Assembly: GCA_025998675.1 (NCBI GenBank)
Contig: AP024673.1
Coordinates: forward strand, 647,221 to 711,220
Reading direction: 5' to 3'
Length of the DNA stretch: 64,000 nt
Origin: Fimbriimonadales bacterium
Lineage (GTDB): Bacteria > Armatimonadota > Fimbriimonadia > Fimbriimonadales > GBS-DC
Shown here: piece after piece, positions 33,524-41,043 of the stretch
How the letters are laid out: every line of letters begins with the position of its first letter
Numbering within the stretch: the stretch's first letter is position 1
The notes under the pieces: generated by a model
The model's database searches: none
Seen by the model: the letters and a program-made list of their open reading frames with translations, nothing else
Told to the model about the DNA's origin: nothing
Position numbers and translations under genes: made by a program

Positions 33524-35296
33524 TTAAAGGATTCTGGGCTCTAAACGGAGGGGCAGGTAGAAGTTGTCTGGGGTAAGCGCAGTGGGCGGGATATAGCGAG
33601 CGTCGCTGCGGGCGATGAGCAGCGCGTAGTCGAGGGCGCGTCCGAGGTGGTCTTCGCGTCCGCGCGCGTAGCGACGGTTGCCCTGCGCGTCGCGCTCCAC
33701 GATATAGTTTTGCAGGTGTTTGAGCAGCCGCTCGGTCTCGCGCATGTGGCGTGGGGGCAAGTGGACTGCATGGCTCAGCAGCGCGCTGACGGTGGCGTCC
33801 ATTAGTTCGGTGCGCGGGTAGACAAGGCGGGGGACAGGGTCGCCGAATTCGGCGTCCTCTTGCCCCGCGCTGGGCTTGGCGTCGTCGGATGCGTCGTAGA
33901 TAATCGCGCCGCCGATGCGGGGAGCGAGGTCGCGTAGGAGTTTTTTCGCGGAGTCTTTGTACGGCATCGCGTTGACGCCTACAGATTGCACGCGGAGGTT
34001 TTGCAAAATTTGGCGCAGGTCATCCCATTTATTGGGGCCCTGTAACTCCTCAATCGCCGCCACATACCATGCGTTGCCATCGCCCATCTCAATAACAACG
34101 AGGCTGAGCGTGTCGCCGACGTCGACGCCAGCGTAGCGCGGGGCGTCAGGATTGATGGGGGCGAGTGGGTAGTTGTGGTAGGCGAGTTTGTCGGGGTGGA
34201 TGGGCTGGGTGTCGCCCCCTGCGTAGGGCAGCCCCAGCACGGAGTTGTAAAACCGCTCCATGCGGTTAGGGGATGTGAGTGAGAGTCGGTAGAGGCGGGC
34301 GACCTCGTCGGGGGTCATGGTGTGCGAGTAGAGCTGGGTGAGGTGGTAGCCGTGCGCGTCGCTGGAGCGGGAGGGGTATTTGGCGACCCACCGCCAGCGG
34401 GCAGCGAGAGGGTTAAAGGGTTTGTGGCAGCGGGGGCAGAGGTAGGTCGCCCTCGCCCCCGACCCCTCTCCCAGAGGGAGAGGGGAGTCGTCATCTTTGA
34501 GGTAGCCGAGGCAGTGGGGAAAAGACTCCTCAAGCATGAATTCGGCGCGGCAGGAATCGCAGGTAAAGAGTTGATGCCGCTGGTCGGTGAGCTGGAATCG
34601 CTCGTCGATGCCGTAGCCGACGGCGGTGGGCTGTGAAAACCAGCGCTCCCACTTGAGCGCGCTGTGGTAGAGGCGTTCCTGAAGCGCGTCGGCGAGTTCG
34701 GGTTTGAGAGTTTCCACCTCGTCCGCAAAGACAGCATCGAGCGGGAAGCTGCGCACATCCGCCTCGGATTGCAAGCCCATATACAACAGGGTGGCCCCGT
34801 AGAGGCGTTTGAGCGTGACGTTGTCGGCGAGGCGGTATTTGCGGGGGACTTTGCGGTCAGATTCCTCCTCGTCGTCGGCGGGCATCAGGGCGTCCAACAA
34901 TTCTTTGTTGGCGGCGATGACGGGCTCGACGCGGGATTGCACCAGGAGGCGCATGTAGGCGCGAGAGCGTAGGAAGTAGGCGGCGCTGTAGCCTCGCCTC
35001 GCGAGGTAGAACTGGAGGCGTATCATCATCTCTGTGACGCCTTTTTGCGCGGCTTTGCGAACGATGACGATTCGGGCGTCGTCTTCGGCGATGGCGGTTA
35101 GGTCGTTATGCTGGGCGAGGTTATAGGGTTTGCCGCCGGGCAGGGCGATGCGCTGGATGTAGTCTAAGGGGGATTGCTGGGGCGTGGATGCGGGCTTGGG
35201 GGTGTAGCGTTTGGTCAGGCGTCGCAGCGTATCGGGGTCTGCGACGCGCCTGCTGTTAAGCTTGGTTTGCAGAGTCTCCAAGAGTCGGTCAATCAC
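33524..35296 (-). CDS. Terminase large subunit
   Basis: The protein has 590 residues from the GTG at 35296, which overlaps the upstream stop (GTGA). The ATPase half contains RIVIVRKAAQKGVTEMMIRLQFYLA (Walker A-like) and FPLDAVFADEVETLKPELAD (Walker B). A zinc-binding insert has CDSCRAEF ... CPRCHKPF, and the nuclease half begins YAGVDVGDTLSLVVIE with a metal Asp. GpA-like features fit Mu-type packaging. An in-frame GC-rich repeat (DDDSPLPLGEGSGARATY) is inserted between the two cysteine pairs. A TTTTGCAAAATT palindrome lies at 33999-34010. Confidence 0.85.
   Translation of the reverse strand: MIDRLLETLQTKLNSRRVADPDTLRRLTKRYTPKPASTPQQSPLDYIQRIALPGGKPYNLAQHNDLTAIAEDDARIVIVRKAAQKGVTEMMIRLQFYLARRGYSAAYFLRSRAYMRLLVQSRVEPVIAANKELLDALMPADDEEESDRKVPRKYRLADNVTLKRLYGATLLYMGLQSEADVRSFPLDAVFADEVETLKPELADALQERLYHSALKWERWFSQPTAVGYGIDERFQLTDQRHQLFTCDSCRAEFMLEESFPHCLGYLKDDDSPLPLGEGSGARATYLCPRCHKPFNPLAARWRWVAKYPSRSSDAHGYHLTQLYSHTMTPDEVARLYRLSLTSPNRMERFYNSVLGLPYAGGDTQPIHPDKLAYHNYPLAPINPDAPRYAGVDVGDTLSLVVIEMGDGNAWYVAAIEELQGPNKWDDLRQILQNLRVQSVGVNAMPYKDSAKKLLRDLAPRIGGAIIYDASDDAKPSAGQEDAEFGDPVPRLVYPRTELMDATVSALLSHAVHLPPRHMRETERLLKHLQNYIVERDAQGNRRYARGREDHLGRALDYALLIARSDARYIPPTALTPDNFYLPLRLEPRIL
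33999..34010. repeat. Internal TTTTGCAAAATT palindrome
   Basis: Identical to the phage-end core. It lies inside the terminase gene. Confidence 0.7.
34449..34490. repeat. GC-rich palindromic repeat in frame in the terminase gene
   Basis: The CTCTCCCAGAGGGAGAGG stem is read as SPLPLGEGSGAR. Confidence 0.8.
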
Positions 35297-35535
35297 TGCT
35301 TTACCTCGCCGAGGTATTCGTAGAGAGTGACGAGGGCGATCTGGTCGGCTTCGGCGGCGCGGGGGATGAGACGGCGCAGGGTATCGCGCCACGTAGGGAT
35401 GTAAGGGTCGGGCAGGAGGTCGCCGATCGCCTCGCAGTTTTTGAGGTAGCCCGCGAGGTGGCAGAGGTGTGCGTAGGGTTTACGCTGTGTGTACGGGGCA
35501 AGGATTTTTCGCCAGGCTCGGATTTGGTGATTCAT
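35293..35535 (-). CDS. Small packaging-region protein upstream of the large terminase
   Basis: The protein has 80 residues and starts MNHQIRAWRKILAPYTQRKP. It is helical, contains Cys/His residues (HLCHLAGYLKNCEAI) and is coupled to the terminase by a GTGA overlap. The ATG lies 7 bases after TAGAAT in the late-promoter-like GGTAGAATCTTG, so it is the leaderless first gene of the packaging operon. It could be a small terminase subunit, but no HTH is clear. Confidence 0.55.
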   Translation of the reverse strand: MNHQIRAWRKILAPYTQRKPYAHLCHLAGYLKNCEAIGDLLPDPYIPTWRDTLRRLIPRAAEADQIALVTLYEYLGEVKQ

Positions 35536-35542
35536 AGACAAG

Positions 35543-35548
35543 ATTCTA
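35543..35548 (-). promoter_or_regulatory. Late promoter of the packaging operon (leaderless)
   Basis: GGTAGAATCTTG on the minus strand. It is identical over 12 bases to the plus-strand tail promoter at 15306-15311. Confidence 0.55.
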
Positions 35549-35558
35549 CCTTCTGCGC

Positions 35559-35588
35559 AAAAAAATCCCCGCGCCTTTCGGCGCGGGG
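35559..35588 (-). terminator. Rho-independent terminator of the early operon
   Basis: On the minus strand a perfect 9-bp stem (35580-35588 with 35567-35575, loop GAAA) is followed by ATTTTTTT. It lies right after the last early gene and before the late packaging promoter, separating early from late transcription. Confidence 0.9.
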
Positions 35589-35615
35589 CAGGAGGTCAGT
35601 CGGGTGAGTGGTTGG

Positions 35616-36197
35616 TCAGGAGTCGTATTGGCTGGAGACCTCATCCAGTGTGAGGGCGACGATAAGTTCGGCGAGGTCCGTGTTGGCGAGATCCCGGAAA
35701 GATTGCACGGGTTTGGAGAGGATCTCAGAGGCGTGTCTTAGGCGCGTGTCTCGGTCGTATCCGCGCTCGCGGTAGAGGATTTGTGCGGTGGCGAGCAGTA
35801 TTCGACGCGCGTCGGGCTGGCAGGCTCGGATGTAGGGGTAGAGGTACAGCCGGAACGCTTTAAGCAGGGCGCGGGATTGGAGTTGGGAGAGTTTGGTTTC
35901 AGTCCTCACACCCTGCCCCTCTCCCGCACGCGGGGGAGGGGAGTCTGTGTCGGTATCGGCGTCGTCATCGATGGTATGGGCGATAGCGTCGGCGGCGATA
36001 GTGCGGTCGCCGTGTTTGAGCGTGGCGAGGGCTTGCCAGAGGTCGCCGATGGGACCGACGCGGACGGCGTAGTCGATGCCCAGCTCGTTTGCGAGGTAGA
36101 GGTACAGGTCGAGCGTGGGCAGGAGTCTGCCCTCATCACCAACAGCCCAGAAGTCGGCAGGGGCGCGGTCGAGCAGGCGTGCAATGCGGTTAGTCAT
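35616..36197 (-). CDS. Early-region phage protein of unknown function
   Basis: The protein has 193 residues from MTNRIARLLDRAPADFWAVG. It is helical, with YRERGYDRDTRLRHASEIL and SFRDLANTDLAELIVALTL near the end. An in-frame GC-rich repeat supplies DSPPPRAGEGQGVRTE in the middle (35902-35947). The preceding ATG at 36200 is an alternative start. It overlaps the upstream gene by 8 bases and is the last gene before the terminator at 35559. No family is recognised. Mu-like phages often have a gp16-type regulator here. Confidence 0.5.
   Translation of the reverse strand: MTNRIARLLDRAPADFWAVGDEGRLLPTLDLYLYLANELGIDYAVRVGPIGDLWQALATLKHGDRTIAADAIAHTIDDDADTDTDSPPPRAGEGQGVRTETKLSQLQSRALLKAFRLYLYPYIRACQPDARRILLATAQILYRERGYDRDTRLRHASEILSKPVQSFRDLANTDLAELIVALTLDEVSSQYDS
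35902..35947. repeat. GC-rich palindromic repeat in frame in an early gene
   Basis: CTCTCCCGCACGCGGGGGAG-type stem. Confidence 0.8.
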
Positions 36198-36420
36198 CAT
36201 CTCCAACATCCAGACTATAGGACACGATGGTTGCCGAGGATCGCAAGTTAAACTGCGCCATGAGAGTGTTGTGGGCGGCGTCGTCAAGGTCAAATCGTAA
36301 CCCTTCGCCGTTATAGCGCACATAGACGGACTTGCCTCGCACCTCAACATACTGGATGTTGTTGACATTGAGGTAGTAGACACGGGCGTTCGCATGGACA
36401 CAGATATAAGGCGCCATCAT
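36190..36420 (-). CDS. Small early phage protein
   Basis: The protein has 76 residues and starts MMAPYICVHANARVYYLNVN. It is beta-rich (QYVEVRGKSVYVRYNGEGLRFDLDD), like a small SH3 or LytTR-type barrel. The start overlaps the stop of the upstream zinc-ribbon gene (ATGATG/TGA). Function is unknown. Confidence 0.5.
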   Translation of the reverse strand: MMAPYICVHANARVYYLNVNNIQYVEVRGKSVYVRYNGEGLRFDLDDAAHNTLMAQFNLRSSATIVSYSLDVGDDD

Positions 36421-36644
36421 CGCAGAGTCACCTCCAGCGCAATCAGCACCACAGAGATCATAGTTAGCGCAACGATGAGCCGCCTCAATAGGCGGTTTTG
36501 GCGGACGAGTTTGCTGGTCTGGATGACGGCGTAGGCGTCGAGGATGCGCCCACACCGCTTGCAGCGGATTGGATAGCGGCTCAGTTGCGCTTCCGGGTAT
36601 CGGCATCGGCAGTAGCCTTTTGGGGTTGCGGTCTTAGTTTGCAT
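36417..36644 (-). CDS. Small zinc-ribbon membrane protein
   Basis: The protein has 75 residues. Cysteines at C12-R-C14 and C28-x2-C31 (CRCRYPE ... RCKRCGRILDAY) can form a zinc ribbon, followed by a C-terminal membrane helix (LIVALTMISVVLIALEV). It overlaps its upstream neighbour by 11 bases. It may sit on the inner membrane during infection. Not assigned to a family. Confidence 0.5.
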   Translation of the reverse strand: MQTKTATPKGYCRCRYPEAQLSRYPIRCKRCGRILDAYAVIQTSKLVRQNRLLRRLIVALTMISVVLIALEVTLR

Positions 36645-36906
36645 GACTTACCTCCTCTATCTCGGTCGCTGAAAGCACGATCACAAGTTTTCGCCCCAAT
36701 TCGGGGTGGTAGACAACGGTTTCGGCATAGACATTTGTCTGGTCGCTGTCGCGCAGCAGGATCATCAGGGCGCTAGCTGCTGCAACGACGGTTTGTTCAA
36801 GGGAGTAGCCGCGTTTTCTGCCTGCGCTCAGCAGGTTTTTAATGTGCGGCAAGAGCGACTGGATGACGTTATGTCCTGTGAATCGGGTGACTTTAGGTTG
36901 TTTCAT
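36634..36906 (-). CDS. Small early phage protein
   Basis: The protein has 90 residues and starts MKQPKVTRFTGHNVIQSLLP, with AGRKRGYSLEQTVVAAASALMILLRD in the middle. It is mixed alpha/beta and no known domain is recognised. The ATG overlaps the upstream stop (ATGA), and GGAGGAA precedes it. It is part of the early operon. Confidence 0.5.
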   Translation of the reverse strand: MKQPKVTRFTGHNVIQSLLPHIKNLLSAGRKRGYSLEQTVVAAASALMILLRDSDQTNVYAETVVYHPELGRKLVIVLSATEIEEVSHAN

Positions 36907-37703
36907 GGTTGTTCCTCCTGTGCAAAGATTGAGGACTGGGACTTGAGATCGCGCAGGCGAGATGTAAACCAGTCCTTGATATGGGCGGCGATTGCGCCCT
37001 TGTTCCAGCCCTCGCGGTTGAGGTAGGCGAGGGGGGTGTAGATGTAGTAGGGTTTGCCCCGCAGCGATTGGACAAGCTCCATCTGGAGCCAGGTCGCTGC
37101 GCTGTCAAGCGTCCAGTTGCGCTTGACGGGCATCCTCGGTAGGATGGACTGGATAAGGCGGGGGACGTCGGGGATGTTGGTTTGTGCCTCAACCCTCGCC
37201 CCCTGCCCCTCTGCTGCGGGTTGCACCTCACCCCCCTGCCCCCTCTCCGTAAACGGAGAGGGGGTGTTGGGGGTTTGGGAGGTTGTGTCCGAGATGCGAC
37301 GGATGTAAGCTTGGCGGTACGGTTCAGGGATATGAGCGAGCGGCTCGGATTCGGGTGTGGTGGAGGTTTGCCCGGCGGTGTAAGATGACCATTCGAGGTA
37401 GGTGGTTTTGAGGGCGCGGAAGGGCTCCACCACTTCCTTAACCCGATGCCCCAGTCGCCCCAAATACTCGCGGAGTTCCTGCGGGCTTGCAGGAAGGTAA
37501 AAGCCGTCGTTGCTGTCGGCGCAGACGGGCACACCGACGGCTCTTAGGTCATGCACAAGGGCGCGGACGACGCGGGCGGGGTCGCGGTGCGTGGAGGGGA
37601 TGTACCCCGCCTTGATGAGTTGTTGAGCGAGGTCGCGCCCTGTGATGGCGTTGTCGCGCCCGACGGGGATGATTTGCAGGAGGGCGAGTTGGGGGTTAGT
37701 CAT
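36903..37703 (-). CDS. Early winged-helix-like protein, possible replication or regulatory factor
   Basis: The protein has 266 residues from the ATG at 37703. The N-terminal domain (AITGRDLAQQLIKAGYIPSTHRDPARVVRALVHDLRAVGVPVCADSNDGFYL) reads as a winged helix. The middle is a linker containing GC-rich repeats in frame (PNTPSPFTERGQGGEVQP, then AEGQGARVE). The C-terminal part (PYYIYTPLAYLNREGWNKGAIAAHIKDWF) is a second globular segment. It overlaps its upstream neighbour by 8 bases and the following gene by 4. Function is unknown. Confidence 0.55.
   Translation of the reverse strand: MTNPQLALLQIIPVGRDNAITGRDLAQQLIKAGYIPSTHRDPARVVRALVHDLRAVGVPVCADSNDGFYLPASPQELREYLGRLGHRVKEVVEPFRALKTTYLEWSSYTAGQTSTTPESEPLAHIPEPYRQAYIRRISDTTSQTPNTPSPFTERGQGGEVQPAAEGQGARVEAQTNIPDVPRLIQSILPRMPVKRNWTLDSAATWLQMELVQSLRGKPYYIYTPLAYLNREGWNKGAIAAHIKDWFTSRLRDLKSQSSIFAQEEQP
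37193..37266. repeat. GC-rich palindromic repeats in frame in an early gene
   Basis: A full copy with a CTCTCCGTAAACGGAGAGG stem plus a half copy. Confidence 0.75.
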
Positions 37704-37929
37704 TGTTTTCACCTTCCCCTTCACCCTGCCCTGATGGGAACATGTTTTCAATGAATAACCCGACGGCATCGACAGCCAACCTGCAGGCTTCTGTGATTTT
37801 CTCTTCTGCGTCAAGGTCGTCGTCCTCGTTTGTGGGGCGGGTCAATTGCCAGTACGCCTTGTCAAGTAGTTTCGATGCGTCGTGCAGTTTGTGCCGCGCC
37901 TCTATGAGCCAGTACCACTGGTCTCGCAT
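37696..37929 (-). CDS. Small early phage protein
   Basis: The protein has 77 residues and starts MRDQWYWLIEARHKLHDASK. It is helical with an acidic end (NEDDDLDAEEKI). AAGGAGG lies 9 bases before the ATG. It overlaps the 3' end of the MuB-like gene by 28 bases and the next start by 8. Function is unknown. Confidence 0.5.
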   Translation of the reverse strand: MRDQWYWLIEARHKLHDASKLLDKAYWQLTRPTNEDDDLDAEEKITEACRLAVDAVGLFIENMFPSGQGEGEGENND

Positions 37930-38651
37930 CTTTCATTCCTCCTTGCCGTTTTGCTTGGACGCCCCAAGATGTAGCGGTCGGCGAGGGTGTTAACCAGACC
38001 TGTTGTAATGGCGGTAGTGGGGACTCGTTGCAACCTGTCTATGAGTAGAGCAAGGTGTCTATAGTTTCCACCTGTGCGGCTATAGATTGTGGCTGCGACA
38101 TCGCGAGGTACTTCGTACAAGGCTTCGATGTCTTTAGTGTTGAGCGGGGGCACGCGCCACACACCACAGACACGATGGACAATCGTGTCGTAGTGTTGGA
38201 GTTTGCGCTCCAGTTCGGATGTGCCGATAAGCACAATCGTCACTGGGTATCTGTCGTGCAGGTCGCGCAGGGCGTCGAGGCAGGGTCGCCGTAGGCGCAC
38301 CGCCTCGTCGATAATCACGCGGGTAAGCGGTTGGGACTCCGCCCAGTCGCAGAGCAGGTAGTACGGGTCGTCGTTCGGGTTGTGGTCGGGCGCAAGGTGG
38401 ACGGCGAGGTAACGGAGCCAGCGCCTGACGGTCAGGTCTCGGTCGGGTGGAGGCGTGATGTAGGGGATACGGTTTCGCAGGGCGTAGTGCGTCGCGCCGA
38501 AGGTTTTTCCGACGCCGGGTTCGCCGAGCAGCACCCAGATGCCGGGTGAGCTGCACGCCTCGTCAAGCCACTCTTGGGTGGCTTGGTATGCGGATGTTTC
38601 GATGATTTTGCCTTCATCAAAGACCCATGTTACTTGCGGGATTCTGCGCAT
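37902..38651 (-). CDS. MuB-like AAA+ ATPase, target-capture protein
   Basis: The protein has 249 residues. Walker A is GEPGVGKT (43-50) and Walker B is RVIIDEA (111-117). Sensor-like IVLIGTSELERKL and a C-terminal helical domain (YNRHLALLIDRLQRV region) match transposition ATPases of the MuB/TniB type. It binds target DNA and stimulates the transposase. The ATG lies 3 bases after the transposase stop, with GGAGGT at the junction, so the pair is coupled as in Mu A-B. Confidence 0.88.
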   Translation of the reverse strand: MRRIPQVTWVFDEGKIIETSAYQATQEWLDEACSSPGIWVLLGEPGVGKTFGATHYALRNRIPYITPPPDRDLTVRRWLRYLAVHLAPDHNPNDDPYYLLCDWAESQPLTRVIIDEAVRLRRPCLDALRDLHDRYPVTIVLIGTSELERKLQHYDTIVHRVCGVWRVPPLNTKDIEALYEVPRDVAATIYSRTGGNYRHLALLIDRLQRVPTTAITTGLVNTLADRYILGRPSKTARRNERCETSGTGS

Positions 38652-38654
38652 GGT

Positions 38655-40736
38655 TTACCTCCATCGGTTCTCGTACCATTTCTGTGCGCGCTCTCTGAGG
38701 GAGCGCAGGTGTTGCCTCTCGATCTCCCATAAGAGTTCGTCGGTGATTTCGGACGCCGACAGGGTGTCGGCGTCAAGGGTGGAGACTGGCGAAGGACCCG
38801 TCGGCGCGTCGCCGCGAGTAAGTTGTGCGTCGCCGATTAGGGCGGGGCGCGCGTCCGTGCTTATTGCCCTCACCCCCAGCCCCTCTCCCGCACGCGGGAG
38901 AGGGGAGTCGGGGTCGCCGTCCGCGTGGCGTGCGCCAGCCTCGGCGACGGGCGAAATAGCCCTCACCCCCAGCCCCTCTCCCGCACGCGGGAGAGGGGAG
39001 TCGAGATTGAGACTGCTTCGCGCGGCGTCGAGGTTGGGGAGGTGTTTCTCGACGGCGTCCCAAATATGGGCAATCACGAAGTTGACTAAGAGTCGGTGGT
39101 CGGTGATAGGGTTGCGGCGCACTTCGTTGATGGCATAGCGCGCTTTTTGGTTGACGGCGCGCACGAGGTTCTCCCAAGCGATATGGTAGGGGTCGTCCTC
39201 GAAATGCTCGTCGCGGTTGTACCAAGTGGCTTGCGAGCGCTCCCAGGGGTGGGCGTTGGAGTTATGGACATCGCCCATCGGATAGAGCCACTCGGTGGGG
39301 ATTTCGTTCGGACTCTCGGGGTCAATGCGGTAGAGGTAGACGCGCGTTCGGTCTGTGATGCAGTATCGCGCGTAGACCTTCGCCCTTGTACCGTAGATGG
39401 CGCGCAGGGCTACAAGGGCGGGGCTGTAGTAGCGCCTGCCCGCAATTTGAATCGTGCCGTCTTCGTAGACGGTGCGCGTGCAACCCGGGAGTAAGTAGGT
39501 TTCGGGGAACTGGAGCGACAGGTGGGGGTTGTGGACTGTTGCGCTTTTCAGTCTTGCCACGCGGGGAATGTTGCGATACCGAATGTCGCTTGACTCTGGG
39601 AGTTCGTTCCACTTTTTAGCGTAGCGGATAAGCTCCTCGTTGAATTCGTCAATTGTTAGCAGGACGCGCCCTGCGGCGTCGGTGTAGACGAGACAACCTT
39701 TGACGAGGTGCTGCTTGGGTTTACCGTCCCAGCAGCTGGGCTGGTTTTGGGGTCGGTTGTCGGAGCCGCAGTAGCCGGGGAGTTTCGATTCCAGGTTTTT
39801 GTGTATAGGCGCGATAACCCCGCCTTCAATCTCGGCTTTGTCGTGCGGGGTGTAGGGTCGCGCCTTCAGCACAAGGACTCTGTGGTACTCCAGAAACTGG
39901 ATGATTCGGTCTGCGCCTTCGGTTTTGCCCCAGTCCATGAGGAGTTTTTGGGGGAGGTGGGGCGCTCCTGTGAGTTCACCGCGCGCGGCTTGGAGGATGG
40001 CAGAGCCGATAAGGTGGGCGTCGAAGTGGAACTTTTTGCGCGTGGTGGTCTGTTCGGAGCGGTAGGCTGCACCGATGGCGAGGATGGCGCGGGTGGCTTT
40101 GTCGATGATAACCACACATTCCGGCCGCGCTGCGTTGCCCGTCATGGGGTCAATCACGAAGACATCGGCGCGGAATCGGTCGATGAGCCAGCACTCACCG
40201 GGTAGGTCGGATGAAAAATGGACGCCGTGCAGGTAGCGCTCCCGCCGTTTGCGCGTGTAAGCTTCGGGGAGCGAGTTGAGGTAGCGGTATACGGTGTGGT
40301 AGCTGGGCGGATTGTTGACGCGCTGGCAAAGGATTTGGTACTTGCCGCGGTGCGATAGGTGCTGGGTGGCAGGGTTAGCATTTAAAGCGGCGAGGATGCG
40401 GATGCACTCCTCGCTAAGCGCAGGGGGTCTGCCGCCTTTCTTGGGGTCTTTTGGTTTGGGCGCAGCTTTGATGATTTGCTTCGCCCTCCGCTCGGAGATA
40501 CCGAGCAAAAAGGCGAGTTGCCGATGATCGATACGTCCTTCTATGGCTGCCTGTGTGATGAGCTGGGCGGCTGTGTCGGGGTCGGTTTGCTTGGAGAGGC
40601 GTATTATGTAGGCGTGGTTCACGCCTACAGTCTTAGCTATCTCTCGCAACCCGCGCCCTCCCTCCTTGAGCAGCGACACCAGCTCCGCTCTTAGGTCTGG
40701 CAATGAATTCCACAAGACACGAATATCGTCACGCAT
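38655..40736 (-). CDS. MuA-like DDE transposase
   Basis: The protein has 693 residues. Several N-terminal HTH segments (LREIAKTVGVNHAYIIRLSK, LAFLLGISERRAKQIIKAA) are the end-binding domains. The RNase H-like core has Asp186 (WLIDRF), Asp268 (LLMDWGKTEGA) and Glu304 (HDKAEIEGG), i.e. a DD(35)E arrangement. A beta-barrel domain and a C-terminal helix (LRSLRERAQKWYENRW) follow, the latter probably contacting MuB. Two in-frame GC-rich repeats near residues 580-625 read DSPLPRAGEGLGVRAIS twice. It performs replicative transposition. GAGG precedes the ATG. Confidence 0.93.
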   Translation of the reverse strand: MRDDIRVLWNSLPDLRAELVSLLKEGGRGLREIAKTVGVNHAYIIRLSKQTDPDTAAQLITQAAIEGRIDHRQLAFLLGISERRAKQIIKAAPKPKDPKKGGRPPALSEECIRILAALNANPATQHLSHRGKYQILCQRVNNPPSYHTVYRYLNSLPEAYTRKRRERYLHGVHFSSDLPGECWLIDRFRADVFVIDPMTGNAARPECVVIIDKATRAILAIGAAYRSEQTTTRKKFHFDAHLIGSAILQAARGELTGAPHLPQKLLMDWGKTEGADRIIQFLEYHRVLVLKARPYTPHDKAEIEGGVIAPIHKNLESKLPGYCGSDNRPQNQPSCWDGKPKQHLVKGCLVYTDAAGRVLLTIDEFNEELIRYAKKWNELPESSDIRYRNIPRVARLKSATVHNPHLSLQFPETYLLPGCTRTVYEDGTIQIAGRRYYSPALVALRAIYGTRAKVYARYCITDRTRVYLYRIDPESPNEIPTEWLYPMGDVHNSNAHPWERSQATWYNRDEHFEDDPYHIAWENLVRAVNQKARYAINEVRRNPITDHRLLVNFVIAHIWDAVEKHLPNLDAARSSLNLDSPLPRAGEGLGVRAISPVAEAGARHADGDPDSPLPRAGEGLGVRAISTDARPALIGDAQLTRGDAPTGPSPVSTLDADTLSASEITDELLWEIERQHLRSLRERAQKWYENRWR
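38866..38910. repeat. GC-rich palindromic repeat in frame in the transposase gene
   Basis: CTCTCCCGCACGCGGGAGAG stem, read as DSPLPRAGEGLGVRA. Confidence 0.85.
38958..39003. repeat. Second GC-rich palindromic repeat in frame in the transposase gene
   Basis: Nearly identical to the copy 92 bases away and read in the same frame. Confidence 0.85.
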
Positions 40737-40743
40737 CTTTACC

Positions 40744-40950
40744 TCAAATCTTGCTCTCTGCCTCTAATTCCAACATCCATTCGCGCACGGCATACGGAGT
40801 GACTCGTATGCCTGTCAGATCATAAACCATAAACGCCAACTCCGAGTAGGACACGCCTTGTTTGCGCGCCTCGACCAGATCCTCAACAAGGCGTGGATAC
40901 TTCCGTATCGCTTCTCGCAGTTTGTGCCTCCGCACGGTTAGAGTTCGCAT
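40744..40950 (-). CDS. Small early regulator (Ner-like position)
   Basis: The protein has 68 residues. The ATG at 40950 is chosen because GGAGG precedes it and the early -10 box (40978-40983) lies just upstream. Longer versions would begin upstream of the promoter. Sequence GVSYSELAFMVYDLTGIRVTPYAVREWM reads as a helix-turn-helix. It is the first gene of the early operon, where Mu has ner, a negative regulator of early and repressor transcription. That function is inferred from place and fold. Confidence 0.65.
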   Translation of the reverse strand: MRTLTVRRHKLREAIRKYPRLVEDLVEARKQGVSYSELAFMVYDLTGIRVTPYAVREWMLELEAESKI

Positions 40951-40977
40951 TCCTGCCTCCGCGTCAAGATGTATGAC

Positions 40978-41034
40978 ATTATACCACATTTCTTGACAGG
41001 AAGTCAATAGGTACTCACCGTTTCGGGTTATAAT
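40978..41034. promoter_or_regulatory. Divergent early/repressor promoters with a palindromic operator
   Basis: Early promoter (minus): TTGACT (41002-41007) and TATAAT (40978-40983), 18 bases apart. Repressor promoter (plus): TATAAT at 41029-41034, 9 bases before the ATG. The perfect inverted repeat TTGACAGGAAGTCAA (40993-41007) covers the early -35 box and is the likely repressor operator. Confidence 0.75.
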
Positions 41035-41043
41035 TCAGGTGCT

